A stretch of DNA of 64,000 nucleotides from Sphingomonas piscis (GTDB taxonomy: Bacteria > Pseudomonadota > Alphaproteobacteria > Sphingomonadales > Sphingomonadaceae): positions 2,383,501 through 2,447,500 of the forward strand of contig NZ_CP049869.1 in assembly GCF_011300455.1 (NCBI RefSeq). The letters are read 5' to 3'. The notes under the pieces are model-generated. The model was not told the origin of the DNA. It made no database searches and saw nothing but the letters and a program-made list of their open reading frames with translations. This document shows positions 55,573 to 64,000 of this stretch, piece after piece. Position 1 is the stretch's first letter. The number at the start of each line of letters is the position of its first letter. The position numbers and the translations under genes are program-made.

Positions 55573-56637
55573 TTACTGGAATGCCAAGTTGCGTCCGAAG
55601 AACGGCATCACATATTCCTGGAAGCGGACGGCAACGGCACTCGTGTGATCGCCGGGATAGACTTCGTATCCGTGCGCAATCTTGTAGCGATTGAGTGCCT
55701 GGTGTAGCTTCTCGGCGTCCGCCTTCAGCCCGTCCTTGTCGCCGACGTCGACCGAAATCGCCTTGTACCGGCGAAGATCGGCGACATGTTGGTCGAAGAA
55801 GGCCAGCGGCGAATTGGCGGCCCACCGCGCGACGACATCGTCGCCATCCTGGCCGGACGGAAGGTCGAGAAACAAGGGCGCATTGGCGGGGTCGGGGGAC
55901 CAGGCGGATGCCGAAGCGAGCGTGGCCCGCTCCATCCATCCGAGTTTCTGAGCCTCCTCGATCGATTTGACGCTCTTCAGCTTGGCCAACAACTCGGGCG
56001 TGAGACCGCCGGCGGAACGCGGCGACAGGCAGCAGCCGCTCATGACGTAGAGGGCGCCGAAGACGTCCGAATGGTTCATGCCGATCCGGGTCGCGCCATA
56101 GCCACCCATTGAATGACCAACGAGGCCGCGGCTCTCGCGTCGCGGCAGGGTACGGAAGTTCTTGTCGACGTACGCAACGAGATCGCGTGCAACGAAGGTC
56201 TCGAAATCTCCCGTCGTTGGGGAGCGCGAGTACATCGAGCCATTATGAACGGTTTTGCTGTCGGGAAGAACGACGATGACCTCCGGCGTGCCCTTGGCGA
56301 AGGCGCCTTCCACCGTCTGCGGGACATGGATTTCCTTGATCCACTGCTCGGCGCCGATCGAATAGCCGTGAAGTGCGTAGACGACGGGATACCGGCGCCG
56401 GGGCGATGAAGCGTAGCTCGGCGGCAGCACGACGATGACGTCGCGATCTGCGCTGTTTCCTTCCAGATTGCCTTCAAGAGCCGCGGAATGCACCTTGATC
56501 CGTTGAAGCGTGACCTTCTTCGCTCCGGGGACCGGATCCGGAACCTGGGTGGCGACTTGCGCCGACGCCGACGTCAATCCTCCAATCGTTGCGGCCGCGA
56601 GCGACAGAGCGACCAAAACTCGAAACTGCAATCTCAT
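55573..56637 (-). CDS. Secreted esterase, esterase-D/feruloyl-esterase-like
   Basis: A 354-residue alpha/beta hydrolase with a signal peptide ending SASAQ. The HGY oxyanion segment is VVYALHGYSIGAEQW, and the nucleophile S176 is in GHSMGGYGA. A C-terminal His is probably in GDHTSAVAVRFQ. It belongs to the esterase-D/tributyrin-esterase group, whose members in carbohydrate loci often remove acetyl or feruloyl groups. GGGAGG precedes ATG 56637; an extended frame to 56790 overlaps the divergent GH27 leader. It is divergent from the GH27 operon. Confidence 0.85.
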   Translation of the reverse strand: MRLQFRVLVALSLAAATIGGLTSASAQVATQVPDPVPGAKKVTLQRIKVHSAALEGNLEGNSADRDVIVVLPPSYASSPRRRYPVVYALHGYSIGAEQWIKEIHVPQTVEGAFAKGTPEVIVVLPDSKTVHNGSMYSRSPTTGDFETFVARDLVAYVDKNFRTLPRRESRGLVGHSMGGYGATRIGMNHSDVFGALYVMSGCCLSPRSAGGLTPELLAKLKSVKSIEEAQKLGWMERATLASASAWSPDPANAPLFLDLPSGQDGDDVVARWAANSPLAFFDQHVADLRRYKAISVDVGDKDGLKADAEKLHQALNRYKIAHGYEVYPGDHTSAVAVRFQEYVMPFFGRNLAFQ

Positions 56638-56749
56638 CCGCCATCCTCCCGGCATTGCTTCATTCACTGTTGCACCGGCCATTCTCTTGGGGCTGGCGCA
56701 CGCGACGATGAACGCTATTGTCAGAGTAATAAACAGGAGGGATTCGGCA

Positions 56750-58657
56750 ATGTGGGTTCGCGCGTTCCGCTGGTCGGCGTTTCTTGGCACTTCGGTGGCG
56801 GCAGCGGCATTGATCGCTGCTACGCCGGCAATGGCCCAGTCGGGGTCGCTTGCGGCATCCGGCAGATGGTCCGCTTACACCGGCGGCAATGCCCCGCTGC
56901 CGCCAATGGGCTGGAACAGCTGGAATGCTTTCGCGAGTGACATCGACGAAGCCAAACTGATGGGTTCGGCGGAAGCGATCGTGAAGCATGGCCTCGCTGC
57001 CAAGGGCTATCGCTATGTCGATCTCGATGACGGTTGGTGGCTGAAGCGGCGGCAGCCGGACGGCCGCATCATCATCCGCACGGCGAACTTTCCATCCGCG
57101 CTGACAGCCGACGGCAACACCAGCTTTCGCCCGCTCACCGACCGGCTTCATGCGATGGGGCTGAAGGCCGGTATCTATTCCGACATGGGCAAGAACAGCT
57201 GCGCGCAGCTGTACAGCACGACCGGTCTCAACCAGCCGGTCGGCACGTTCGATGAAAAGGAAGTCGGCCTTCACGGCAACGTGGACAAGGACATCAAGCT
57301 CTACTTCGAGGAGTGGGGCTTCGACCTCATCAAGGTCGACGCGTGCGGGCTTCGCGGCCTGACGCCGGAAAGCCCGTGGGTGAAGCAGGGTAAGTTCCGC
57401 GCACTGACTCCGGTGGTGGACAGCGAGAGCCTTGGCCGAACCAACATCCCGGAAGCCAAGAGGTTATACGCGCAGGTTCGGGCAGCGCTCGAGAAGTATA
57501 ACCCGGACAACGACTTCGTCTTCTCGCTCTGCCTGTGGGGGGCCGCGGACGTGCGCGCTTGGGGCAAGGATATGGGCAACATGTCGCGGACCAGCGACGA
57601 CATCGCCCCGACCTGGGGCCGAATGCTGCACAGCTACGACAGCGCGGTCAGGCGTCCGCTCTACGGCCACCCGGGATCGTGGAACGATCCGGACATGCTC
57701 TACATCGGCGCCGGCGACTTCGATGAGAAGCATCTCACCGAAGCGCGCTCACACATGTCGCTGTGGGCGATGCTGAACGCGCCGCTGATGATCGGCTACG
57801 ACCTTCGCAAGGCGCCCAAGTCCTTGCTCGACGTGTTCGGCAATGCAGCCGTGATCGCGCTCAACCAGGATCCTGCCGGCAATCAGGCGGTGCTGGCCTA
57901 TGACTCCAATGACGTTCAATTCCTAGTGAAGACGTTGGCGAACGGCGACAAGGCAGTGGCTTTATTCAACCGCACGGCGATGCCGCTGGACGTCAGCCTG
58001 ACCGCCGAACAGCTCAAATATCTGGACGATGCGGATGTTCAGCTCACCGATCTTTGGACGGGCAAGTCCATGCGCTTCAAGAAAGAGCAAAGCTTCAAGC
58101 TCGCGCCGCACGAAACCCTTGTGTTCCGCGCCAAGGGCACGCGCCGCCTCGCCAACGGGCTGTACCTGTCGGAGATGACCGGCCGCGTGAATCCGGCAGT
58201 GGATGGCGTGGTCGTCCCTGAGCCGGAGCCGATGATCCACCGGCCGATCTTCTGGGCGGGTACACACGGGATGGGCGAGCCGCCGCGCTACGGCGGCTGG
58301 GGCGGCGCGCAGGCCGATGCGACGCCTTATGCCATGCGCATCAACGTCGGCGGGACGCCGTATGAGACGGGCATCGGTATCCTTGCGAACTCCAGGCTTG
58401 AGGTTCGCAACCCCGGCTTCAGCACATTCAACGCGATGGTCGGGGTGGACGACAGCGCCTTCGCCAAGGCGCGCCCGGTCACCTTCCTCGTCTATGGCGA
58501 CGGCAAGCTGATCGCCCAGTCGAAGCCGATGCGCTTCGGTCAAAAGCCTGCGCCGCTGACCGCCAAGGTCTCGGGCGTGAAGATCGTCGAACTGGTGGCC
58601 AAGACGGCCGGTCCAGTCCCGCAAGCTTTCCCGGTCGCCTGGGGGAGGCGGCGCTGA
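56750..58657 (+). CDS. GH27 alpha-galactosidase with C-terminal NPCBM-type domain
   Basis: A 635-residue secreted enzyme with signal peptide residues 1-30 (ATPAMAQ). The TIM barrel begins PPMGWNSWNAF. The nucleophile is D197 in LIKVDACG, and the acid/base is probably D315 in WNDPDMLYIG. A beta-sandwich follows, then a novel-putative-carbohydrate-binding-module-like domain over residues ~520-630. It removes terminal alpha-galactose or beta-L-arabinopyranose from side chains. AGGAGGG lies 8 nt before ATG 56750. It is the first gene of a five-gene operon. Confidence 0.92.
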   Translation: MWVRAFRWSAFLGTSVAAAALIAATPAMAQSGSLAASGRWSAYTGGNAPLPPMGWNSWNAFASDIDEAKLMGSAEAIVKHGLAAKGYRYVDLDDGWWLKRRQPDGRIIIRTANFPSALTADGNTSFRPLTDRLHAMGLKAGIYSDMGKNSCAQLYSTTGLNQPVGTFDEKEVGLHGNVDKDIKLYFEEWGFDLIKVDACGLRGLTPESPWVKQGKFRALTPVVDSESLGRTNIPEAKRLYAQVRAALEKYNPDNDFVFSLCLWGAADVRAWGKDMGNMSRTSDDIAPTWGRMLHSYDSAVRRPLYGHPGSWNDPDMLYIGAGDFDEKHLTEARSHMSLWAMLNAPLMIGYDLRKAPKSLLDVFGNAAVIALNQDPAGNQAVLAYDSNDVQFLVKTLANGDKAVALFNRTAMPLDVSLTAEQLKYLDDADVQLTDLWTGKSMRFKKEQSFKLAPHETLVFRAKGTRRLANGLYLSEMTGRVNPAVDGVVVPEPEPMIHRPIFWAGTHGMGEPPRYGGWGGAQADATPYAMRINVGGTPYETGIGILANSRLEVRNPGFSTFNAMVGVDDSAFAKARPVTFLVYGDGKLIAQSKPMRFGQKPAPLTAKVSGVKIVELVAKTAGPVPQAFPVAWGRRR

Positions 58658-58661
58658 CGCG

Positions 58662-59672
58662 ATGAAGGCGCTTCTCTGCAATCAGCCGCAGGAACTCGAC
58701 CTGATCGAACGGTCGGTACCGGCAATCGGAGAGGACGAAGCGCTGGTGCGCATTCGCCGGGTGGGGCTATGCGGAACCGACTACCACATCTTCGGCGGGC
58801 GCCACCCGTTCGTGAATTACCCTTTGGTCATCGGCCACGAATTGTCGGGCGAGGTGGCGGAGGTCGGTGAGGGGTCGCGCTTCAAGGTTGGCCAGCCGGT
58901 TGCGATAAACCCTTATCTCAATTGCGGCCACTGCATCGCCTGCCGCCGCGGCAAGCCCAATGCCTGCGTCAACATTCGTGTGCTCGGGGTCCACACCGAC
59001 GGCGGCATGTGCGAGTTGCTGGCCGTGCCTGACAGCGCACTGATCGACGCGGCGGGACTGACGCTCGACCAGGCAGCGATGCTGGAATTCCTTTCGATCG
59101 GCGCCCATGCCGTCGCGCGTTCGCCGCTCCGGGCCGGGGACAAGGTTTTGGTGATGGGCGCCGGTCCGATCGGCGTTGCGTCGGCCCTGTTCGCCCAGCT
59201 TGACGGCGGCGTGGTCACCCTGGTCGACACCCGCGCCGCGCGGCTCGACTATGCGCGCGACAAGCTCGGCTTCACGAATGTGGTGGTTGCCGATGACTCA
59301 CTCGCCGCCACGCTTGCGGAGCGGACCGCCGGCGACATGTTCGATGTCGTGTTCGATGCCACCGGCAACCTGACCGCAATGGGTCGAAGCGTGCTTCATG
59401 TGGCGCATGGCGGAAGCCTCGTGCTGGTCGGCGTCGCGCCCGGCGATCTCATCTTCGCCGATCCCGAATTCCACAAGAGGGAAATGACGTTGGTCGCCAG
59501 CCGCAACGCGCTGGCCGCCGACTTCGACCGCGTGGCCGACGCGATCCGCTCCGGCCAGATTCCGACCGACGCGCTGCACACCCACAGCCTTACCCTGGAC
59601 GAGGTTCCGCAAGGATTGCCGGACCTCATCGATCGGGCCGACCATGTGTTGAAAGCAATTACGACCGTTTGA
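58662..59672 (+). CDS. Zinc-dependent alcohol dehydrogenase (LgoD/L-galactonate-5-dehydrogenase-like)
   Basis: A 336-residue cytoplasmic medium-chain dehydrogenase. The catalytic zinc site has C37 (GLCGTD) and GHE. The structural zinc cysteines are in CGHCIACRRGKPNAC, and the NAD(P) motif is GAGPIG. The overall pattern, including DPEFHKREMTLVASRNA near the end, closely recalls E. coli LgoD (YjjN), which oxidises L-galactonate. A role on L-arabinose-, L-galactose- or L-fucose-derived acids is plausible. It starts 4 nt after the GH27 stop. Confidence 0.85.
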   Translation: MKALLCNQPQELDLIERSVPAIGEDEALVRIRRVGLCGTDYHIFGGRHPFVNYPLVIGHELSGEVAEVGEGSRFKVGQPVAINPYLNCGHCIACRRGKPNACVNIRVLGVHTDGGMCELLAVPDSALIDAAGLTLDQAAMLEFLSIGAHAVARSPLRAGDKVLVMGAGPIGVASALFAQLDGGVVTLVDTRAARLDYARDKLGFTNVVVADDSLAATLAERTAGDMFDVVFDATGNLTAMGRSVLHVAHGGSLVLVGVAPGDLIFADPEFHKREMTLVASRNALAADFDRVADAIRSGQIPTDALHTHSLTLDEVPQGLPDLIDRADHVLKAITTV

Positions 59673-59715
59673 ACGAAAACGGGCGCCAAGACCCCGCAAT
59701 GGAGAGATTCTCGAG

Positions 59716-62076
59716 ATGAGCAACGCCACCGCCTGTCGGCTGCATTCAAGCCGCCGGACGTTCCTGATCTCCACCAGCGCGCTCGCTTTTCTCCCCGTGA
59801 GCGGGTGGGCCGCGACCGTCGTTAAGGACCGGCAAAAGGTCCGCGCCGCGCCGCTCGGCAGCGTCCGGCTCAAGCCGTCGCTCTTTGCCGACCATGTCGA
59901 GGCAAACCGCAAATATCTCCGCTCGCTCGAGCCGGAGCGGCTGCTGCACAATTTCTACGTGTCCGCCGGCTTGCCGCCAAAGGGTGAGCGCTACGGCGGC
60001 TGGGAAAGTCAGGGGATCGCCGGACACTCGCTCGGCCACTGGCTCACCGCTTCCTCGATCCTGATCGCCAATGGCGGCGATCCGGTGCTGGCCGCCAAGA
60101 TCGATCGTGCGCTGGATGAACTCGCGCTAATCCAGAAGGCTCAGGGCGACGGCTACATCGGCGGTACCACGGTGCAGCGCGAGGGCAAGTGGGTCGACGG
60201 CAAGATCATCTTCGAGGAGGTCCGCCGCGGTGACATTCGCACGCAGGGCTACGACCTCAACGGCGGCTGGGTGCCCATCTACACGTGGCACAAGGTCCAG
60301 GCGGGGCTTATCGATGCCTACCAACTCGCCGGCAAGCGCAAGGCCATGCCGGTGCTGCTCGGCATGGCCGACTATCTCGCGAAGATCATCGAAGGCTTGC
60401 CGGACTCCAAGATCCAGGACCTGCTCCACGCCGAGCATGGCGGGATCAACGAGGCCTACGCAAACCTCTACGCCCTGACCGGTACGCCGCGCTGGCTCAA
60501 GGTCGCAGAGAAGTTGCGGCACAAGGAAGTGCTGGATCCGCTGACCGCCCGCAAGCACGTGCTTTCCGGGCTTCACGCCAACACGCAGATCCCGAAGCTG
60601 ATCGGCGTTGCCCGGCTTTACGAGCTGACCGGCAATCCGGCGCATGCCACCGCCGCGACGTTCTTCCACGACACGGTCACACACCGGCACAGCTACGTCA
60701 TCGGCGGCAATTCGGAGCGGGAACATTTCGGACCGGCGGGCCAGCTTCAGGGCCGCCTCACCAATGCGACCTGCGAGGCCTGCAACAGCTACAACATGCT
60801 GAAGCTCACCCGGCACCTCTTCAGCTGGGCGCCGCAGGGAAGCCTGTTCGATTATTACGAGCGGACGCAGCTCAACCACATGCTCGCGCATCACCGGCCG
60901 GATGACGGCATGGTCGCCTATTTCATGCCGATGGCGGCGGGCGAGAAGCGCAAATATTCGACCCCCGAAAACGACTTCTGGTGCTGCGTCGGCTCGGGGA
61001 TGGAAAGCGCCGCGAAGCATGCGGATTCCATCTACTGGTCGGATGGGGAGACGACCTTTGTGAACCTGTTCATCCCGTCCTCGCTGGATTGGGAGGAGCA
61101 GGGCGTGCGGATCGATGTCGACACGCAGTTTCCCGACGACGGCACGGTGGATTTGACGCTGCGCCGGATGCCGGCCGACAAGACCCTGGCTGTTCGTATC
61201 CCTTCGTGGGCAAGTGACGCCAAGCTGTCGATCAACGACGAGCCGGCTGAGATCGAGCGCCGCAACGGTTATGCGATGATCAAACGCAAGTGGCGGGCCG
61301 GCGACCGGGTGCGGCTGCAGATGGCGATGCCGCTCCGGTCAGAGCCATTGCTGGGTGACCCCTCCACGGTGGCCTTCTTGAAGGGGCCGCTGGTGCTGGC
61401 TGCCGATCTGGGCCCGAGTGCAGTGGAATATACCGGCCCGGCACCGGCCTTGCGGGTCGAAGGAGATGCGCTGGCAGCTTTGGTGCCAGCGGCGGACGGC
61501 AGTTTCCGTGTTCGCCACGTGCTCGGCCAGGACATGACGCTGCGGCCCTTCTTCCCACTCTACGACCGCCGCACGGCCGTCTATTTCAAGACCTTCACGC
61601 CCGCATCCTGGGCCGCCGATGGCGCGGCCTTTCTGGCAGCCGAGAAGGCCCGCGCGGAGCTGGCCAGCCGGACGATCGACCTGTTTCATATCGGCGAGCA
61701 GCAGCCGGAACAGGATCACGGCTTCACCTCGACCAAAAGCGAGGTCGGCACCTTCTACGGCAAGACCTCCCGCAATATTTCGGAAGGGGGGAGCATCTCC
61801 TTCAAGGTTGCCCGCACCAAGGCGCCGTCGGTGTTGCAACTCACCTATGTCTGGTGGGAGCGGGACCGTACGATGGACATCTTCATCGACGGCAAGCTGA
61901 TCGCAACCGAACTGCGACCGCGGACGGAGAAGGACGATTGGGTGGTCGTCGACTACCCGCTGCCCGCCACCGACAATCCGCAGTCGGAGGTGCGGCTCGT
62001 CGCGCGCAAAGGCAGCATTCAGGTGTTCGGCGTCCGTGTCCTCCAAACCACGGCGCCAACCGCAAAGCTTTCGTAA
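59716..62076 (+). CDS. GH127-type beta-L-arabinofuranosidase (DUF1680)
   Basis: A 786-residue enzyme with a twin-arginine-type signal (SSRRTFLISTSALAFLP). The alpha/alpha barrel carries the GH127 zinc-thiolate site: E354 and C356 (TCEACNSYN), and C423-C424 (FWCCVGSGME), where the first Cys is the nucleophile in HypBA1-like enzymes. E336 (GNSEREHF) is the probable acid/base. A C-terminal beta domain of ~180 residues (after 600) is an extra module. It removes beta-L-arabinofuranose from arabinan, extensin or similar glycans. Confidence 0.9.
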   Translation: MSNATACRLHSSRRTFLISTSALAFLPVSGWAATVVKDRQKVRAAPLGSVRLKPSLFADHVEANRKYLRSLEPERLLHNFYVSAGLPPKGERYGGWESQGIAGHSLGHWLTASSILIANGGDPVLAAKIDRALDELALIQKAQGDGYIGGTTVQREGKWVDGKIIFEEVRRGDIRTQGYDLNGGWVPIYTWHKVQAGLIDAYQLAGKRKAMPVLLGMADYLAKIIEGLPDSKIQDLLHAEHGGINEAYANLYALTGTPRWLKVAEKLRHKEVLDPLTARKHVLSGLHANTQIPKLIGVARLYELTGNPAHATAATFFHDTVTHRHSYVIGGNSEREHFGPAGQLQGRLTNATCEACNSYNMLKLTRHLFSWAPQGSLFDYYERTQLNHMLAHHRPDDGMVAYFMPMAAGEKRKYSTPENDFWCCVGSGMESAAKHADSIYWSDGETTFVNLFIPSSLDWEEQGVRIDVDTQFPDDGTVDLTLRRMPADKTLAVRIPSWASDAKLSINDEPAEIERRNGYAMIKRKWRAGDRVRLQMAMPLRSEPLLGDPSTVAFLKGPLVLAADLGPSAVEYTGPAPALRVEGDALAALVPAADGSFRVRHVLGQDMTLRPFFPLYDRRTAVYFKTFTPASWAADGAAFLAAEKARAELASRTIDLFHIGEQQPEQDHGFTSTKSEVGTFYGKTSRNISEGGSISFKVARTKAPSVLQLTYVWWERDRTMDIFIDGKLIATELRPRTEKDDWVVVDYPLPATDNPQSEVRLVARKGSIQVFGVRVLQTTAPTAKLS

Positions 62077-62093
62077 AGGAGTTCACTGGGGGT

Positions 62094-62819
62094 ATGAGAA
62101 AGATGTTCGCGGTGCCGGGCCTGCTGGCCGGCGCCATGCTGATGGCGGTTGCCGCTTCGGGAACCGCCATAGCGCAAGGCCCGCAAGCTCCGGCCGCAGC
62201 GCCCATTCCGCCGCAGGGCCTTGCCCCGTATTTCGTGCGCGCCAACAGCGTACCGAAGGCGCCCGATGCCGATGGTTTCCTGCAGCGCTGGCGATTGCTC
62301 GAGCCGATCGTCAAGCCGAACCGAAGCAACACGGGCTTCACCGGCACCTACGTCCGCCAGGCGTTCGCGCAGCAATATTTCCCGGGTCAGTTCACGCTCG
62401 TTCCCCGCGACGGCCAGACGGTCCGCGCCGCAACGCCGCTCAAGTGGCACGCGCTCGACTCCACCGACTTCGACGTGAAATTGTTCAACTTCGCGCAGGG
62501 GCTCGGCAAGCCGACCTACGGTGTGATCTTCTGGGCGGTGACGATCGTCGACGCGCCGCGCGAAATGCGGAACGTACGCCTGGCGGTTGGATCCAACTCC
62601 GCATCCATGTGGTGGGTCAACGGCAAGGAAGCGGCCGGCCTGTTCGGCGACAGGCGCATGGAGATGGACGATGTCCTCTCGGCGCCGCTGACGCTGAAGA
62701 AGGGCCGCAACATCATTCGCGGCGCCGTGATCAACGGTCCCGGCCTCAGCGACTTCTGCGTCCGCTTCGTCGACGCCGCCGGACAGCCTGTCCGCGACAT
62801 CACCCTCGTCACCCGCTGA
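62094..62819 (+). CDS. Secreted protein of unknown function, jelly-roll-like
   Basis: A 241-residue secreted protein with a signal peptide ending GTAIAQ at about residue 28. The mature part has beta-rich stretches (WRLLEPIVKPN, FNFAQGLGKPTYGVIFWAVTIVDAP, MWWVNGKEAAGLFGDRRMEMDD, APLTLKKGRNIIRGAVINGPGLSDFCVRFVD). The pattern, a Trp-rich strand followed by VNGKE and a GRNIIRGAV repeat, resembles galactose-binding-domain modules of glycoside hydrolases, here free-standing. It sits 17 nt after GH127 and 15 nt before GH43, so it is probably part of the same machinery, perhaps a sugar-binding accessory. Confidence 0.7.
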   Translation: MRKMFAVPGLLAGAMLMAVAASGTAIAQGPQAPAAAPIPPQGLAPYFVRANSVPKAPDADGFLQRWRLLEPIVKPNRSNTGFTGTYVRQAFAQQYFPGQFTLVPRDGQTVRAATPLKWHALDSTDFDVKLFNFAQGLGKPTYGVIFWAVTIVDAPREMRNVRLAVGSNSASMWWVNGKEAAGLFGDRRMEMDDVLSAPLTLKKGRNIIRGAVINGPGLSDFCVRFVDAAGQPVRDITLVTR

Positions 62820-62834
62820 TCTGCTGGAGCACCC

Positions 62835-64000
62835 ATGAGGAATCTCCTTTTCACCGCCTTGCTGGCCGCGCTGCCGGCGACCGCTTCCGCCCAGCTCGCG
62901 GGCGAGCCCTTCATCCACGATCCGTCGACCATCATAGAATCGAACGGGCGATATTACACCTGGGGCACCGGTCCCGGCTCGCTCGTCTCCGACGACGGCT
63001 GGACTTGGAAACAGGGTGCCAAGCGCCCGGGCGGCGGCCTTGCGCCGGACGTCATCCAGATCGGCGACCGTTATTACCTGGCTTATGCGGCGAGCGGCGG
63101 CGGTCTGAACGGCGGCCATGCCGGCAAGATCAACATCGCCTGGAGCAAGTCGCTCGACCCCAAGTCGCCCGATCATAAATGGCATGAGGTCGGCACAGTC
63201 GCCTCCAGCACTGGCTTAGAAAATAACGACGCCATCGACCCGGCCTTCCTGCTCGCGGACGGGCGTCTGTGGCTCAGTTACGGCACGTATTTCGGCACGA
63301 TCCGGATCGTCGAACTCGATCCGAAGACGGGCCAGCGCCTCGCCGGCAACCAGCCGGTCGACATCGCCATCGACATGGAAGCGACCGCGCTGCTTCACCG
63401 CAACGGCTGGTATTATCTGCTCGGCACCCACGGCACCTGCTGCGACGGGCCGAACTCCTCCTACAACATTCGCGTTGGCCGCTCGCGAAGCCCGACCGGG
63501 CCTTACGTCGACCATGTCGGCATTCCCCTGCTGAAGGGTGGTGGCAAGCTCGTGATCGCGGGGCGGGGCCGCCAATATGGGCCGGGTCATTTCGGCCTGA
63601 TCGACGTCGGCCAGGAAATCCAGAAGTTCTCGATGCACTATGAGTCCGACCTGGATCGCAGCGGCCGCAGTATCCTCTCAATCGCGCCCTTGCTTTGGCA
63701 GGACGACTGGCCGGTCGCAGGCGAGAACCTCCGCGCCGGCACCTACGAGATCCAGTCCGAACGAAGCGGCGGCGCGCTGCAGCTCACGACCGACTTCATC
63801 CGGATGCCGTTCGACGTTCGCCGCTCCTTCATGGGGCCGCCGGACGGAAAGGTCGCGCCGATCGCCAACCAGTCATTTGCGGAAGGCTCGGTGGGATGGC
63901 CGACGGGGACGATCGACGTCGACCTCGGCGATTACATGATCCGCGCGCACCAACAATGGGCGATCACCCCTGTGGTCGAGGCCGGCGGCGTGATGGGCAC
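62835..64000 (+). CDS. GH43 arabinanase-type glycoside hydrolase (3' end off the window)
   Basis: At least 388 residues of a secreted enzyme with signal peptide residues 1-19 (ATASA/Q). The GH43 triad is D29 (FIHDPS), D134 (NDAIDPAF) and E181 (IDMEATALL). The residues between conform to endo-alpha-1,5-L-arabinanase-like members (LYSYGTYF-type LSYGTYFGTIR). The C-terminus is cut off by the window, so the module content after the propeller is unknown. GGAG lies 7 nt before ATG 62835. It completes an arabinan/galactan-degrading operon. Confidence 0.87.
   Translation, partial: MRNLLFTALLAALPATASAQLAGEPFIHDPSTIIESNGRYYTWGTGPGSLVSDDGWTWKQGAKRPGGGLAPDVIQIGDRYYLAYAASGGGLNGGHAGKINIAWSKSLDPKSPDHKWHEVGTVASSTGLENNDAIDPAFLLADGRLWLSYGTYFGTIRIVELDPKTGQRLAGNQPVDIAIDMEATALLHRNGWYYLLGTHGTCCDGPNSSYNIRVGRSRSPTGPYVDHVGIPLLKGGGKLVIAGRGRQYGPGHFGLIDVGQEIQKFSMHYESDLDRSGRSILSIAPLLWQDDWPVAGENLRAGTYEIQSERSGGALQLTTDFIRMPFDVRRSFMGPPDGKVAPIANQSFAEGSVGWPTGTIDVDLGDYMIRAHQQWAITPVVEAGGVMG

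Noticed and set aside
1..64000. CRISPR array, rRNA, IS element, integrase or prophage
   Set aside because: No regular repeat-spacer array, rRNA-like sequence, transposase, integrase or phage structural gene was found on either strand.

Overview
The window is a GC-rich, gene-dense stretch of what looks like an alphaproteobacterial chromosome, most likely a sphingomonad (Sphingomonadaceae). This is inferred, not measured. The reasons are an alphaproteobacterial-type SOS box (GTTC-N7-GTTC) in front of recA, an RpoH with the QKKLFFNLRR box, many sphingomonad-style secreted proteins and TonB receptor genes, and an intergenic palindrome at 30197-30275 of a type I associate with sphingomonads. No phage, insertion sequence, integrase, CRISPR array or rRNA was seen.

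Layout, left half. 1-5442 holds the 3'-truncated rimO, a K+ channel, ugd, a small orphan gene, crcB and a beta-barrel protein. 5445-14640 holds miaA and serB, whose start codons overlap head to head. Next comes a four-gene module (SPOR protein, orphan ParA ATPase, ribbon-helix-helix protein, TPR-SPOR lipoprotein), bounded on both sides by the same 15-bp sequence, and then pyrB-ruvX-DUF3089 and an aspartyl protease. 14852-17129 is a broken exopolysaccharide-type gene pair: a GT2 glycosyltransferase with two in-frame stops and an outer-membrane protein with a frameshift. 17126-28308 holds small orphan genes, a DUF4153 membrane protein, gatCAB, an alkaline phosphatase, an M48 metalloprotease flanked by two lipoproteins, a PAP2 phosphatase and a Pro-rich small gene.

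Layout, middle. 28424-36413 carries tRNA-Leu(UAG), tig, a glycosyltransferase, clpP, a large RTX-type nuclease gene interrupted by three one-base losses, and recA. 36475-46947 is mostly housekeeping and transport: a Bcr/CflA-type exporter, a dicarboxylate symporter, a HAD hydrolase, two tandem YihY-family membrane proteins, rpoH, rluD, a Gfo/Idh/MocA oxidoreductase and a methyltransferase.

Layout, right end. 46973-64000 is a carbohydrate utilisation locus. It has a TonB-dependent receptor, a major-facilitator transporter co-transcribed with a GH43 beta-xylosidase, a LacI-family regulator, two alpha/beta hydrolases and a plus-strand operon of GH27 alpha-galactosidase, LgoD-like dehydrogenase, GH127 beta-L-arabinofuranosidase, an unknown secreted protein and a GH43 arabinanase-like enzyme that runs off the window. 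Two near-identical TAACGTTA-centred operators sit just downstream of predicted -10 boxes on both sides of the receptor/transporter intergenic region. They suggest that the LacI protein represses uptake and xylosidase genes together. The likely diet is arabinose-, galactose- and xylose-decorated plant cell-wall polysaccharide.

Caution: all four inferred frameshifts (16843, 32271, 34115, 34707) look like the loss of a single G. This could be sequencing error rather than gene decay, so the pseudogene calls carry that reservation.
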